Shown here: positions 48,564-60,898 of the stretch, piece after piece
Numbering within the stretch: the stretch's first letter is position 1
Layout of the letters: every line of letters begins with the position of its first letter
DNA from: Grammothele lineata
Taxonomy: Eukaryota > Basidiomycota > Agaricomycetes > Polyporales > Polyporaceae
Reading direction: 5' to 3'
DNA: 64,000 nucleotides
Assembly: GCA_002150815.3 (NCBI GenBank)
Contig: NDFF03000029.1
Coordinates: 62,001-126,000 of the forward strand
Notes under the pieces: generated by a model
Database searches by the model: none
The model's input: the letters and a program-made list of their open reading frames with translations, nothing else
Told to the model about the DNA's origin: nothing
Made by a program: the position numbers and the translations under genes

Positions 48564-50868
48564 ATGAAAAGCATGGATATCACCAACAAAGAGCCGGACT
48601 GGAATGCCCTTTATGACTCATCTGGCGCAGTCCTGGTCGGCGGTCTTGTCGCTCTCTTGTAAGTTTGCTCTTCGTTGATGAGTTGACATGTTTCTTACCC
48701 AGTTATTCTTGCAGCCTGTCCGGTGCAGTCATTATGCAGGTCTTTCTCTATTATCGCCTCTATCCCACCGATCCAGTCCGGACTAAGAGCATGGTCAGTA
48801 TCCAGGAGTGTGAGACGTTGGCAAAAGATTTCCTCAAACCCCTCCCCCACACAGGTCGTCCTCGTCTGGTTTCTCGATTTTGTTCATTCCATCATGGTTT
48901 GCATCGCCAATTGGCAGAACCTAATTGTCAATTTCGGACACTTCGACAAATTAGACCACATCACTTGGTAAGGCGTATCGCTGCCTCGTACTCAACGTTT
49001 CTCACCTGTTGTTACGGTTATCGCAGGTCGATTGCAGTGAGTCACTGCTTTTCTAATTCCTGGCATCTACGGCGTCATTGATAGATGTACCGAGTTCACT
49101 GTTGCACTTACGGTAAGATGTGTAATCGTGACGATAATTTCTTGGGAATGTTCACACTTTGATATCTCAAGGCTTCCACCACATTCCTTGTCCACTGGTA
49201 TGGGGTTTCTTATGGTACGCCTTGATATTTCTGACGACATCGACAGTTTCTTCTCGTATCGCATCCACACACGTATGAGATTCCGTGTTCGTCCCGGCCT
49301 AGATCCTGCGCGGCTTATTACCAACCGACAGTGAGTCGTGGAAACTGGCTCATCACCACTCCCTTGGTAAGTTCTGCATAGGTTCATTCCGGTGTATGAC
49401 GTGTTTTCATGTCATGTCGCCGACTATAACAATAGGCCTGCTTGGCTTTGATGCGCCTCGGTGAGCTTACTTTGTGTGTGCCATCTGTCTATTTGACTCA
49501 TAATGGGGCGCTCCGTAAACCATCATAGTCGCGGCAACAGGCAAGTGCCAGTGCCTCTCTGATATACTCGTTCCGTCCTCGAAGTTGATATCCTGTGCTC
49601 TCCAGTGTCAACAACCATGATGTCAGTCCTATTAAGCCAGGCGCCTTTATCCTAGCTTACAAGTGCCCCGCAGGATACGGCTCGGGAGCTTCTCCCAATT
49701 TGTTAGCAAATACGCAGTGTGTTCATGTCTACGCAGTGCACACGACACCGCTCGCTAACTTCCGGCATTCCGCCCGTAGTACGTGTTCACACTCGGCCTG
49801 GCAACTTCGACCGCGCTCGACATCATCATTACTGGGATCCTTTGCTTCTATCTCAAGAAGCGCAAAAGCGGGCTAGCCAGGTACACCGTACTACGCTTCC
49901 GCCTTCTTCAGAGCGCGAACGAATCTAACGTCTATCACTCCTAGGATGGACCGCGTCATCGATACCCTCGCGCTGTACACAGTCGAGAACGGCATGTTGA
50001 CCTGGTACGCTTCTTTCCATCTTCGCTTTTTTAAAGTATTTCGCCCTAATTATGCAACTCGCACAGCGTCACTACCGCAGTATCCCTGATCTGTGTACGT
50101 CAAACCACGCTCCTGACTTACGCTTCGTCCCAGTCGTACTGACCATCGCACGCCGGCAGTGGATCCGCATGCCGACCAACCTCATCTTCCTCGGCCTGCA
50201 CCTCGTCATCAGCAAACGTGAGTCCGAACCTTGTACTCCGCCCAGCGCTCCCGACCATTTAACGCACCGTACACGACAGTCTACGCGAACTCCTTCATGG
50301 CGAGGTGCGTGTCCCCGCCCCCTTTCTCCTGTACCCATTAGCACCTGCAGCGCATAGGCTCATAATCTCGCCCACCATCACAGCCTCAACGCGCGCCGCG
50401 CTCTCACAAACCGCCCGGGCGACGACCCCACCGGCCCCTCCTCCCCGTTCCACTCGCACCGGAGGCCGCGCCACGGCACTTTCAGCGGCGTCGACTTCGC
50501 GCTCTCTATCATGCCGTACAGCCCGCGCTCGCCCGGGGGCGGGAGCGAGCCGTGGGTGAGCATTGCTTCGCGCTGTACGCCCTCCGAATGCTCACTAACA
50601 GGCATGTCGTTGCATCTAGCACGTCTCGCACGGGCTGCCACCACGTCCGGGCGGTTTACCCAAGGTGAGCAGGCTTCCGTCCTATACTGCGTCCCTCGCC
50701 GTTGACCCTGCTCAACTCGGCGCTGAGCAGCCGCTGGAAGTCACTGTCGAGATCGAGCGCACGCTACACCTCGAAGACGAAGACCCGTTCGGCACGTCAC
50801 CTAGCCAGCCGGACAGCGCTCTCTCGGATCACAAGGAACAAGTCGTGGACGTTATCCGTACTGTTTGA
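48564..50868 (+). CDS. DUF6534 multi-pass membrane protein
   Basis: Seven-helix-like membrane protein from another agaricomycete-expanded family, function unknown to me. It starts MKSMDITNKEPDWNALYDSS. Recognisable segments in order are SGAVIMQVFLYYRLYPTDPV, VLVWFLDFVHSIMVCIANWQ, NFGHFDKLDHITW, SRGNWLITTPL, YVFTLGLATSTALDIIITGI, LCFYLKKRKSGLARMDRVID, LALYTVENGMLTCVTTAVSL, MPTNLIFLGLHLVISKLYAN and SFMASLNARRAL. A cytosolic tail follows, ending at 50868. The conserved SKLYANS-x-x-A-x-LNAR signature at the end of the domain is present. There are about a dozen short exons. The part between 49060 and 49790 (helices 3-5) could not be spliced with confidence, so minor damage there is possible. Confidence 0.75.
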
Positions 50869-52081
50869 TAGGAAACGGGGCTTTACGATGGGAGCGGATC
50901 CTGGACGGGATCAAGTTGGCATTCTTAGGAGGCGGGGGAGTCCGGAAGATTTGCAGCACTCAGTTAGCTACGCGTCATATCTCCAAAAACCGTCCCGTGA
51001 GCACCTCGCGAGGCGACATTTCGCTCTCCACAGGGTCATATGCACCCAACCAAAGGCCCGCGGCAGGCGTAAAGGACGAGACCGTTTATATTACAGTAAA
51101 GAATACATCATCTTGCTTGCATCTAAAAACGAGCGAGACAGGACACGAACGCCGCCGACAAGAAGTTAACAGATGGTACAAAAGAGGGAGTCCCACGGTC
51201 CAGTGTTCCAATGTGCGATGTGCGTGTTCGAGAACGGGAGAACGGACGCTGCGTGAATCGGGGGACGGGGAGCAGGACGGTGACCGGGACTCGGGAGGAT
51301 GGAGGAGGATGGGAAAGGAGGTGTTGGGGATGGGAAGGGGGTGACCTCGGGAGGCCGATGCGATGTGATGCGATGAACGTAACAATGCAGAGGTACGGAC
51401 GGGCCGGTGGATCACGATGCAGAGAGACGGAGAGGAATTCGAAAGAGCGGTAGAGGGTGCGCAGCGATGCGGCGACCCATAAAGTGAGGGAGTGTGTCGA
51501 TAATCCAGGATCTGAGAAGAGGAGGAAGGGAGACAGAGAGAACGCAGACAATGAAAACAGAACGAGCGCGAGGACAGTTGCAAGCTGCGAGAATAGCGAA
51601 TAACGAGGGCGAATAGCGAATAGAGCGAGCGGCGCGCGTGGTATCGGTATCGGTAGGTGCTATAGTTTATTTTATAAGGCTTTAAGTGCGTGTTTATAAC
51701 CTGGGGTAGCGGCGCCGCCCGTTCGAGGATTCGGGGGAGGAGGGGGGGAAGGGGATAGGGGAGGGGCGACGCCAGACTTATAACGTGGTATATCTGGTAC
51801 TTTGCGGCGGCCCGGCCGGTTTTGGTGCGCTCGCCGTCGTGGGGAACGCGCGGCGGTGGCATGGCGGGCCATTAGAACCTGGAGGATGTGAATAGGGTAT
51901 ACTCCCAGAAAAACGGAGTTGAAGCGTGCAGATCGTAAACGAGTGTGTGGACCAGTCGGATGAGAACCGCTGGTAATGAGAGTGTTGAAGGATCGGAGAA
52001 GACGACCAGGGAACGCTGCTGAAGCGGGGTATGAAACGTCGTGAAGGAGGGGGAATCCGCGCTCCAACGGCCCCTGACGGT
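50869..52081. other. Convergent intergenic region with G-rich tract
   Basis: 1.2 kb between the stops of the DUF6534 gene (+) and the coiled-coil gene (-). The plus strand is markedly purine-rich at 51240-51350, including several G-runs at 51291-51345 that could form a G-quadruplex. A 258-residue minus-strand frame here is low-complexity Ser/Arg/Pro sequence and more likely 3' untranslated DNA. Confidence 0.45.
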
Positions 52082-55000
52082 TCACGGCGAGCCCCCACTC
52101 CTTCCGCTCCCCCAGCCAAACGCCCTCAAACGCCTCAAGATCGCGTCCATCTCGGGCTGGTGGTGGTGGTGGTTCCCCGCCCCCGCCCCGGACGCTTTCG
52201 AGCTCGGGCTCGTCCTATCGAGCACCTGCCCGATAGACGGCGACCCAGTAACGAGCGACGCGCGCTTCTGCTTCTTCGCGCTCGCGCTCCTTCCGAGGAG
52301 TCCATGCCCTATCTCCGGGGAAGACTCCAGCCCCGCGCTGAGACCCGAACTCGCGCTGAGGCTAGACGGGCACCGCGCGCGTACAGAGGGGAGCGGGAGC
52401 TCCGCGCCGTCCGAGCGCGGCGTCTCGGGGATGCTCGAGAGGCCCGAGGCGACAGACGAGGACGAGGCGAGCGTCGCGAGAGAGGGGAGGGACGCGAGCG
52501 TCGAGCTGTCCGCGCGCGCGTGCTGTGCCTCCCCCAGCCCCGGGCTGGGGGAACGCGGGGAGGAGAGCGCGGGGGACGCGCTGTCCCTGGGGATACCGAG
52601 TCCGAGCCCGAGCCCAGAGGCGGCGGGCACGGCGGGCAGCCTGGGACCACCGTCGGAGTAGGTGCTCGAGGGGGAGGGTGTGACGGACGGCACGACGGGC
52701 GAGCTCGTGCGGCGTGCCGCCTTTTGCTTCGCCGCCGAGCCGACTGCTGGGCATCCATTCCCGGGCCCGCTCTCTGGCTGCCCTGGGCCCAGGGCTGTCC
52801 CTGCTGGGGCGCGGTTCGGGACGGTATTCGAACGCTTCCTCACCGTCAGAGGGCGCGCCGCGGCGACGGCCGTCGGGATCCCGCTCTCCGGGAGTGGAGG
52901 GACGGGCAAGGGCGCGATGAACTCCGAGATGGACGTCTGCAGCTCCACCAATCCCTCCTCGACGCTCGGGCGGGGCGAGTCCGACGACAGCCGCGACTGA
53001 TGCACGCTCGCGAGGCTAGGCCCGCGCCCGTGCCCGTGCCCGTTCCCGTGTCCGTGCTCCGAGGCCATGGACCCGAACGACCGAACAGACATCGACGAGC
53101 GCACCCCGCTGACGCTGCTCTGCGTCCCCGCGCGATCGCGCGACACCCGCCCCGAGGCGGACGGGAGCGTGTTGCTATCCGCCCGCGCAGGAGATGCTCT
53201 CCCCGCGCCTGCACCTGCTCCGGTAGTAGAGTTCGTGACGAGCCACCTCAGACCCTTCAACTCCCTCTCCCTGCGCACGCCCTCCTGCTCGAGCGTCTCG
53301 ACCTTGCGCATCAGCTCCGCCTTCTCGAGCGCGTGCCGCTCCGTGAGGCTAAGAAGGTATCCCGAGAGTCTCGTGTACTTGTCGAGCTGCGCGCGGAGCG
53401 CATCGCGCAGAGCATCTGCCGTTGCGTTCTCGTCGGCGAGCACCTGGTGGGCGAGGTCCTCCCTGACTGGAGTTCGGTCTGACTCGCTGCGCGCCGGCGA
53501 GGGCGGAATACTCGCGCTGACGATCGAGTCCGAAGGTGACTTCGCCCCGGTTCCGTTGACGAGCGAGGGAGGGCGGCTCCCGCGGGAGACAGCAAGCGGG
53601 GGGAGGTTGCGCCGGGCAGAGATCGTCGTGGACTTCGGTGACGGCGAGCGCGCGGCGCGCGGGGATTCCGCTGTGGTGGGCGTCTGTGACGTGCGCCCGT
53701 TGCCCGGGGTGGGTGGGGAAGGAAGGGGCTCTTTCGGAGGGCCCGTGGTAGGAGGTGTGTGCCAAGTGCGTTTGAGAGGTGGGGGGATGCGCCGCGTGGG
53801 CGTAGGTGTAACGTCCTGACGGGCGTCTGGTGAATGAGGTGGGGTTCCCGAGATGGTTTTACTCCGCCCCAGAGACGACGACGAACGCGATGGGGGAGAT
53901 ACCGTCGTCCCAGGCTGGCTCAGAGGTGAGCCCGAAGTGCCGGACGTGAGTGTCTTTGACCGCTCCTTGGTCGTGACGATCTCCTTCTTGAGCTTATTGA
54001 GCTGTATGACGTTAACATGCCTCCGCTCCTGGCGCGTAGTGGCGACGCCCGGAATTCGGACCGTGGCCGGGATGGGCTGCTTGTTCATGAAGGACACCGT
54101 ACCCCGCCGTGTCTGCGACTCGGAGCGGCCCAGATCAAAGTGGTCCTTGCGAAGCAGCGTCTCTTCCTTGTAAGAGCCCGCGATAGGCGTGGGACTGTCG
54201 GCATACTTGCTCGAAGCTGTGGACGTCGAGGAACTAGGGAGGTCTGAGGATGGTGATTCGGGCGTAGTGGTCCGCTCACTGGACGTCGGCGTCGGGAGAC
54301 TGGACTCGCCCGAGGTCTGAGAAGACAGCGCGCTAGAGGGTACGGGTGCTGAACGTGGCGCCGTATATGCGCCATCATGCTCATGCAGGGTGTTGTGCGG
54401 GGGCGAAACTGTGATGATTGGCCGGGCGGATGCTCTGCTATCCGTGCTTCCACGAGCAGACTCGAGCGATTGCTTGGTCTTCCGGACGTTCTGATTCGGA
54501 GTAGACGAAGGGAGAGAAATGCTGCTCTTCTTGGGACTAGCTGTCCTCTGCCGCGCGTGCGATTCGAACTGCGAGACAGGGAAGTTGGGGGGAGAGACTT
54601 CGACCGGAGGCAGAGATGGCAGAGCTCTCTCGGAAGACGCATGCAGGCTTGGTCTGTATCGCAAGCAGATTAGCAACCGATTGCAGCGATATCAGAAAAC
54701 GTAAAGAGTACGTTGTATGCGCCGCGGGGAAACAAAGGGGAGATATGGTCGACGAGATCATTAAGAGACGCCCGCCATGCATGCGTTAGCGTTGTGGCTG
54801 CCCAGCCGACGTCATTCCATCCTCGAAAAACGCCACAAATGGGATCCCCAATGCCCGAGGACAGGTGTCGCGGGATGGCGGATAAGTCTCGGGGGGTACA
54901 AAATGCCGCCGGGCGTACCGCTCTCCGCCACCGCCGCCGTCCACCGCCCGCTAAGCGAACCTGGGATTTAGGATGCCGGGCGCTCGATGAATTTGGAGGA

Positions 55001-55516
55001 GAACAATCAAGTCGCCAGACGTGTCGACTTCACCGAGGGAAAATGAAGGACGGTCGAGCGCGGATAGTTCATTAGAAGCGACGTGAACGCGCGTATATGC
55101 GCGTCAAGAACGCGTCTGCGTTCGCGCGATTGTCAGACAGAGTTCCTGGAAGCTCACCTTGGCGCAGGCTGACCGTTTGCACTGGTCACCGGGAGAGGTG
55201 GTACGTCCTTTTCATCGCGTGCAGCTGCCCTCGACGCGTTCGGGGAGGATGCGGACGCGGCAGCACTAGCGGCGGCAGCAGCTTCGGCCTTTGCAGAGGA
55301 GGGCGTAAAGCTGGGGAGGCGCCTGCGGCCGAGGAACGCGAACTTGGACTTGGGTTTTGTCGGAGTGAGAGCCTCGGGGAGGCGGGGAACCGGGGGAGGG
55401 CCCTGTACGTCCGAGCTCGTCTTTTGGCCGTGGCGACCGTGGAGGAAGTCGGAGATGTCGGATGTGCGCGAGCGGACGCGTCCGCTGTTGGGAGAAGGAG
55501 AGAGCGCGGGCGGCAT
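52082..55516 (-). CDS. Low-complexity protein with central coiled coil
   Basis: Unknown function. Two exons, 55516-55158 and 54653-52082, give 976 residues in frame. The N-terminus reads VRSRTSDISDFLHGRHGQ, then KSKFAFLGRRRLPSFTP and an Ala/Ser tract. The next 400 residues are Ser/Thr/Pro-rich with short basic patches (RRHVNVIQLNKLKKEIVTTK). A clear coiled coil of about 70 residues follows: HQVLADENATADALRDALRA, KYTRLSGYLLSLTERHALEK, AELMRKVETLEQEGVRRERE. The C-terminus is again disordered and ends with EMDAILRRLRAFGWGSGRSG, a hydrophobic-basic element that looks conserved in character. The intron is 504 nt, about nine times the local norm. An adaptor or polarity/cytoskeletal scaffold is possible but unsupported. 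Confidence 0.75.
54654..55157 (-). other. Unusually long intron (504 nt)
   Basis: GT donor at 55157 and AG acceptor at 54654 join the two exons of the coiled-coil gene in frame (PAP then RPSLHASSE). The intron contains an ACGCGT box near 55109 and a GC-rich interrupted inverted repeat near 55090. It may hold an alternative promoter or first exon: an in-frame ATG at 54676 lies just upstream of the acceptor. Confidence 0.5.
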
Positions 55517-57861
55517 GGCAGAGGTCGCGTGCAGGGTAGACAGGGACGAGGTGATGCGATGGATGGAGACTAAGCCATGCAAGAGGAGGACGAGGACGAG
55601 GGGGGCGCACGGGGAGACGGGAAAGGGCCGCGGGAAGGAGGAGGGCGTAGTTAAAAGGCCGTCTCGGGGAGAAGACGCGGAGGACGACCGGACATGGGTG
55701 TGTGACCGGGCTGGAGGGTGGCTGGAGGACGTCCACACTGTTTCCTCTCTCGCGGGCGTGAAGGACAGACTGCCATTAAAGGTGCGAGAAGGCGGTCGGC
55801 GGCAGAGCCTAGTCGCCGTCCATTATGCGCGCAGACGACCCTTGCTCAACGCCCCAGCGCCGGCCCGCCTAGCCTCCGCCGCCTCTTCTTCCGTCCGCCC
55901 ATCTCGCCTATCCAGATCCCATCGTGACATCCCCGCGAGCTCCTCCTCCCCCCTGGCCTCCACCTGCCCTTTCTGTCCCTTTGTCGAGCGCGAAAACTTC
56001 CTCATCCCCGATCTCTCCCTTGTCTTCATGAAATCACACATTGCTCGCGCTGGTCTCACTTAGTCTCGTCCCCAGACGTTCTCCATTGCCTCTCTGCACC
56101 TGCGCCTACCCACGCTTCGCTGCGCTCAGCCTCTGCGATGGCGCGAATACCGAATATGGAAAGGGATTGATGGGAGGATGTTGCGAATTCCCACGCAGAG
56201 TGTAGGCGCCGGTGCAGAGAGGCATGTAGAACAGTGGTGTGTGGTAGGCGCCGAAACGGATGGGGACGAGACTAGGTCTCACTTTGCTTCCGCGCTTGTA
56301 TCATACATCACCCATCTCCTCTTTCTCACCCCCCGCGCCCCATCCCAGCTCACCTGTACACTCGAATACCTGCCCATAGGGAACCTTTCAATTCGTGCTA
56401 ATTGGTCTTGGCTGCCTGCTGCATTTGGTCAGATGCGTACCACACGACGCCTATCGCGCATCGCATACGGCAACTCCTACTTTTACGCCCACTGATGCGC
56501 CACGACGGCAAAGCTATTCGAGGGGCTCCCCAATCCCGGCCTGATGCTCTTCTGGCTTCCCGCCCACCCGACCCGCCTCGAGCCTATAGGCCATCACCAC
56601 CCAAACGAGGGTACAAACCACCACTTCGGAGTCCGCACTGACAGCCCACGACGTCTTCCCCAATTTACCAACTCGCCATCAGACCTCTCTATATATGTAG
56701 AGCCCCGAGGTCTCGACCCCGGACTCTCGACATGCGCGGTTCGTAACACGTGCTATGTATCGTCGGCCCCGCCGGGTGCAGTCAGAATCCCCCGCACTAT
56801 TCTTGACGGCCTTCTTCGACGAGCCGCCCCGCCATCGATCCCGAATCCCGTCGCATCTTTTGGGAGTACACTCCGCGAAATGAGCGAAGCTGGCGAGTTT
56901 GTGTACCCGGTCGAGTATTTGTACAAGAAGCCACTGCGAGCTCGGGATGTCCGAGGACTTCATTGGAGCTCCCGCGGGCCCGGGACACTGCTGATTAATA
57001 CCTACCTCGGTACATACATCGACAAGAGGAACGACACCGGAACAGCTTCTGAGGGTCAGCTTGATGTCGGCGATCTATGAGCTCATAGGGAGCAGTCCTC
57101 CTCCATCAATACGCGCCAGGCGGGCTGGAAGCTGTTGGTACCCCAGAGTGGTACGTGACGGCCTCGGGCCCGGTCGACAAACCTTTTCCGAGTCTTCTCT
57201 CTTGTCTCGTCTATCGTACGTATTAATCGCTCGACGCAATCTATAGTTCGAAGATTCGCAAAAGTTTGATTGCTTGGTGTTAGTCGAGGATTGCCAAGCA
57301 TCTTCCAGTAAGCAAAGCCAGCAAGTACATTCGGAAGGACGTCCGCCTTCCGCCGAGATGCACAGGCGACGCTGCTCCTTACGAGTGAAACCTAGACACC
57401 TTATACATACAATAGCCACAACCAATGGCAAGATCGCCGCAAGGCACGACAACACCTCCCAGGACCTCCCGGGATCTACAAACCACGCCGCACGATTCGC
57501 CCGAATAAATAAAATAACAGGAAAAAATACAACAGCGCAGTAGGGTACAACAGGAACGAACAGCCTCAGCCCATCCTATATACACCCGCGCGATACACAA
57601 CAAACCAACCCTGAGCAGAGCCCGCGAACCGCGCACATCAGCCCGTCCAGCGTACCGATTGGAGGAGGAGACGCCGGCCCGCCGGCCCTCCAGGCACTCG
57701 CTCCTCGTCTAGCCTCCCAAACAGATCCAGGGCACGCGCCCGCACGACAGATCTAGTGCGACACTCGACGCTCCCGGCCCAGAACCTCTCCTCCCACTGA
57801 AGTAGCAAAACGATTCAAGCGGCGCATTAAGTGCCACATACGCATCATCACCCACATCCGC
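55517..57861. other. Long non-coding stretch between coiled-coil and kinase genes
   Basis: 2.3 kb containing the promoter and 5' leader of the coiled-coil gene and the 3' end of the kinase gene. Frames at 56178-56495, 56544-57080 and 57274-57543 show no family pattern and no splice partners. No tRNA with both internal promoter boxes was found. Confidence 0.4.
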
Positions 57862-60800
57862 TCACGGCCGCCAGATCCCGCGCTTGTTCAGCCACCCGAA
57901 CTCGTCAAAGTCGTCCTCCTCCACCACGCCGCCGCCGTACGCCACCTCGCGTTCCGCCCTCTGTTTCTGGCGCCGCGAGCGCACGGGGCGCGGGCCCGCG
58001 CGGATGGCGGGGGCGTCCTGGAGCTCCGGCTGGACGCGCAGGAACGCCTGGGGCTCGTGCAGCGCGCGGGGGTTTCCCGCTGCAGTGGGGAGGGCGAGCA
58101 AGAATGAAAGAAGCGGGAGTTAGTGCGAGTGCAAAATTGCAGAAGCTGATGTTGATATGAGAGCGGGGAGGGGGGAGGGAGGGGAGGGAGGTGACAGGAC
58201 GGGACGGGACAGGTCCCGCGTGGCGCTAGTCCAGTGATGGGACTAGGAAGGCGGGGCGGGGAGGGGCGGGCGTTTGGTAGCCGCGTGGTGCGCGACGCCG
58301 CACTGCACCCGGCGCGCTTCCCAGCCTACTAGCGCAGACAAAAGAGGGCGAGAGTATGTAGACGAGGGTGCTCACCTGTGTATAGGTCCGCGGGGGGTTC
58401 GCGAAGGAGAGTGTCGAAGACGCTGACGCTGTGCGCATTTTCGTCCGCGTCGGTCGCAAGAATAACGCGGAAGCCGAAAGGTCGCAATCAACGAGGAAGG
58501 ATGGAGAGACGCGCATGTTGGTGTGGTGAGCCGGTGCTCTGTACGAAGCATTTCGAATTGGGGACTCACCGGCTCTGGTCGAAGAAGAAGGGGTGATTGC
58601 GCAAGTGTCGCAGCTGGAAGCGCGAGTTTGGCGAGAGGTCCACGAGCTGCGCAGATGACGGTGAGTACTTGCTGCGCTGCGTAAGTACGAGTGATGGCGG
58701 CGCGACGTACCCCACAAACAAGGCTCTCGTCCTCTTCCGGGATGCTCGCGGCCCGATGCCGAATATACGTCCGGCCCTCCGCTGCCGCGTCCCAGTGCGC
58801 GTACATAGTGCGTTCGCTGTTATCTTTGAACAGCACCTGGAAGAGCATCCCCGTCAGCTCTTCATTCGACATCCATCCATCGATAGCGAGACGGCCCAAA
58901 AGCGCCCCGCCCACTCGCCCGATGCCGAGCCCAGATCGCGCACAGAGCGGGACGGGCGAAGACGGCCAGATCCTTCTCGCAGCCTCCTCCCGAACACGAA
59001 CCGCAGCCCCAGCGCCGCCCCCGCACCAAAGGTCCGGAAAGGAACCACAGAAGCCCCACTCGCGAAGGCACCCCCGGCGCCCAATCAAGCAACTCCCGTA
59101 CTGTACTGTACTCACCGTACCCGTGACGAGGTCGAAGACCAGACACCCCAGCGCCCACCAATCGACGCCCTTGCCGTACCACGCGCCGCGCTGGACCTCG
59201 TACGCGACGTACGGCGGGCTGCCGGCCAGGTCGCGCGCGTACACCTCCCCGTCCGCGAGCGCCCGCCCCGGGGTCGCGAGCAGCGCCGCGTTGAAGTCGG
59301 TGATGCGCACGTTGCCCCCCGAGCCCGCGAAGTCGACGAGCACGTTCTCGGGCTTGAGGTCCCGGTGGACGATCCCCATCCGGTGCAGCGCGTCGATGCC
59401 CAGCGCCTGTCGAGGTCGAGGTCGGCGTTGGCGTCGGCGTCAGGTCGGCGGCGTCCCATCCAAGTGGCGGTGGAGGAGAGGCGCGGTTTCATTTTGGATG
59501 TCGTCGGCGGGGGGCGAGCGCGGGATGGCATTAAGTAAGGCGCACAGGGTCGTGCGGCGATGGGCGGGATCAGCGCGTGGTGCGCAGCGAGAAGCGGCGG
59601 CGTTTACGTTAGCGAAGGGCTCGACAAGATGAAGGTGGGAATGCACGCCGGCGACGGCGGCGGCAGCGGGGTGAGAGGAGGGAAAGGAGGAAAAGGACGC
59701 ACCAGCTGTGCCATCCAGCGCCGCATGAGGCTCCGGTTGAGGCCGGCGGGGCCGGCTGTCCCGAGCGCGTCGAGCAGGTCGCACTGCATCAGAGGCTGAA
59801 GTCGGATATGGGCGACGCGAGGCGGGAGAGGATTCAGTAGGGAGCGGAGCGCGCGAGCGAGGAGTGCCAGCGAGGCAGAGAATGCCGTTAGCGTTCCATA
59901 TTCCAATCAATATCCACCTCTTGGAATCAAGCCAAGAGGCGCATACTGGGTGTGGGACTCACCATAACGAACAAGACGCACTCCTCGTCCTGGAGGATCC
60001 CGTGGAGCTCCATGAGGTGCGCGCGCTGGGGCGGCGGCGCGGCCGCGATCATCTTGTAGACCGACGCCTCCGTGCGGACGCCCTGGCGAAGGCACGGATC
60101 GTGCGCGAGGGCGTCCTTCGTGAACACGCGCGCACACACGACGCGCCCTGTCACGCCGTCGCGCGCGACGTACGTCGTGCCAAACGCGCCCCCATGCAGT
60201 TCCTATGTCAGCTTGAATGGACCGGTACGCGGCTCTACCGCCACCGCAGACGCCCTCCGCGGCGGGCTGAAAACCTGGTACCGAGGCGAGGGCGCGCGTC
60301 CCGGCACACCTCCGTAAGACGAGAAAGCCGGTGACACTGGGAAAGAAGGCACGCCGATCGGGATAGCCGACCGCGTCGGGGAGGCGGGCACAGGCAGGGG
60401 CGGGCGTCGCGGAGAGGGAGGGCGCTGGCCACCGCCCTCGTACGCGCTGCCGCACACGGCGGGCGTAAACATGACGTACTCGGGGGCGCGCCGCTTCGCG
60501 GCAACATACTGGGACGAAGGTTCCAAGCCGCCTGCGGCACTGGTGTTGCTGGGGTTGTAGGTAGCGTTCGCCGCGCCGGGCGGGAGCTGGGTGTAGTGTA
60601 CGCGGGTGGCCGAGTCCGGCTGGATGGGGGAGAACGGGACGCGCGGGGCGGAGGACTTGGGCGCGTCCGGGGCCGCGATCGCGATCGGGGAGGGCTTGCG
60701 GGCCCGGTGGATCTGGCCCGGCTGGGAGTTGGCGATCGGCGAAGAGTACATCGGCAGCGCGCGCGGAGTTGTTGTAGAGGGTGGCGGGAGGGGCTTGGTG

Positions 60801-60898
60801 GTTCGGCTGCGAGTACTAGGAACAGGAGACGGGGTTCGCTTCCTAGGCGAGGGAGGACGAGGCGCGGTGGTGGCTTTGCCAGAGTAGGAGGCGGACAT
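57862..60898 (-). CDS. Divergent serine/threonine protein kinase
   Basis: Kinase-fold protein with a 215-residue Pro/Ser-rich N-terminus (start 60898) and a domain resembling AGC kinases. The glycine loop is LHGGAFGTTYVARDG. The VAIK position reads VCARVFTK, so the expected lysine is Arg. The catalytic loop GIVHRDLKPENVLVD is intact. The magnesium motif is ITDFNAA (DFN, not DFG), and the APE motif is PPYVAYEV. Helix F GVDWWALGCLVFDLVTG is normal. Further exons give LFKDNSERTMYAHWDA and the C-lobe end VDLSPNSRFQLRHLRNHPFF. The C-terminus has DFDEFGWLNKRGIWRP. About seven exons; the first joins the kinase domain through a very short intron (36 or 42 nt ending at 60203). With Lys lost but HRD, Asn and DFx Asp kept, activity may be low or use a compensating lysine. 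Confidence 0.75.

Noticed and set aside
51086..51862. 258-aa minus-strand frame downstream of the coiled-coil gene
   Set aside because: Ser/Arg/Pro/Tyr low complexity on a pyrimidine-rich strand; no domain, better explained as 3' untranslated sequence.
52031..53482. 483-aa plus-strand frame
   Set aside because: Antisense to the coiled-coil exon, with Arg/Pro/Gly-rich composition typical of a shadow of GC-rich coding DNA.
56680..56770. tRNA-like palindromic stretch
   Set aside because: No proper A and B boxes together and no cloverleaf could be folded by eye.
56544..57080. 178-aa plus-strand frame
   Set aside because: Mixed composition, no recognisable motif and no splice partners.
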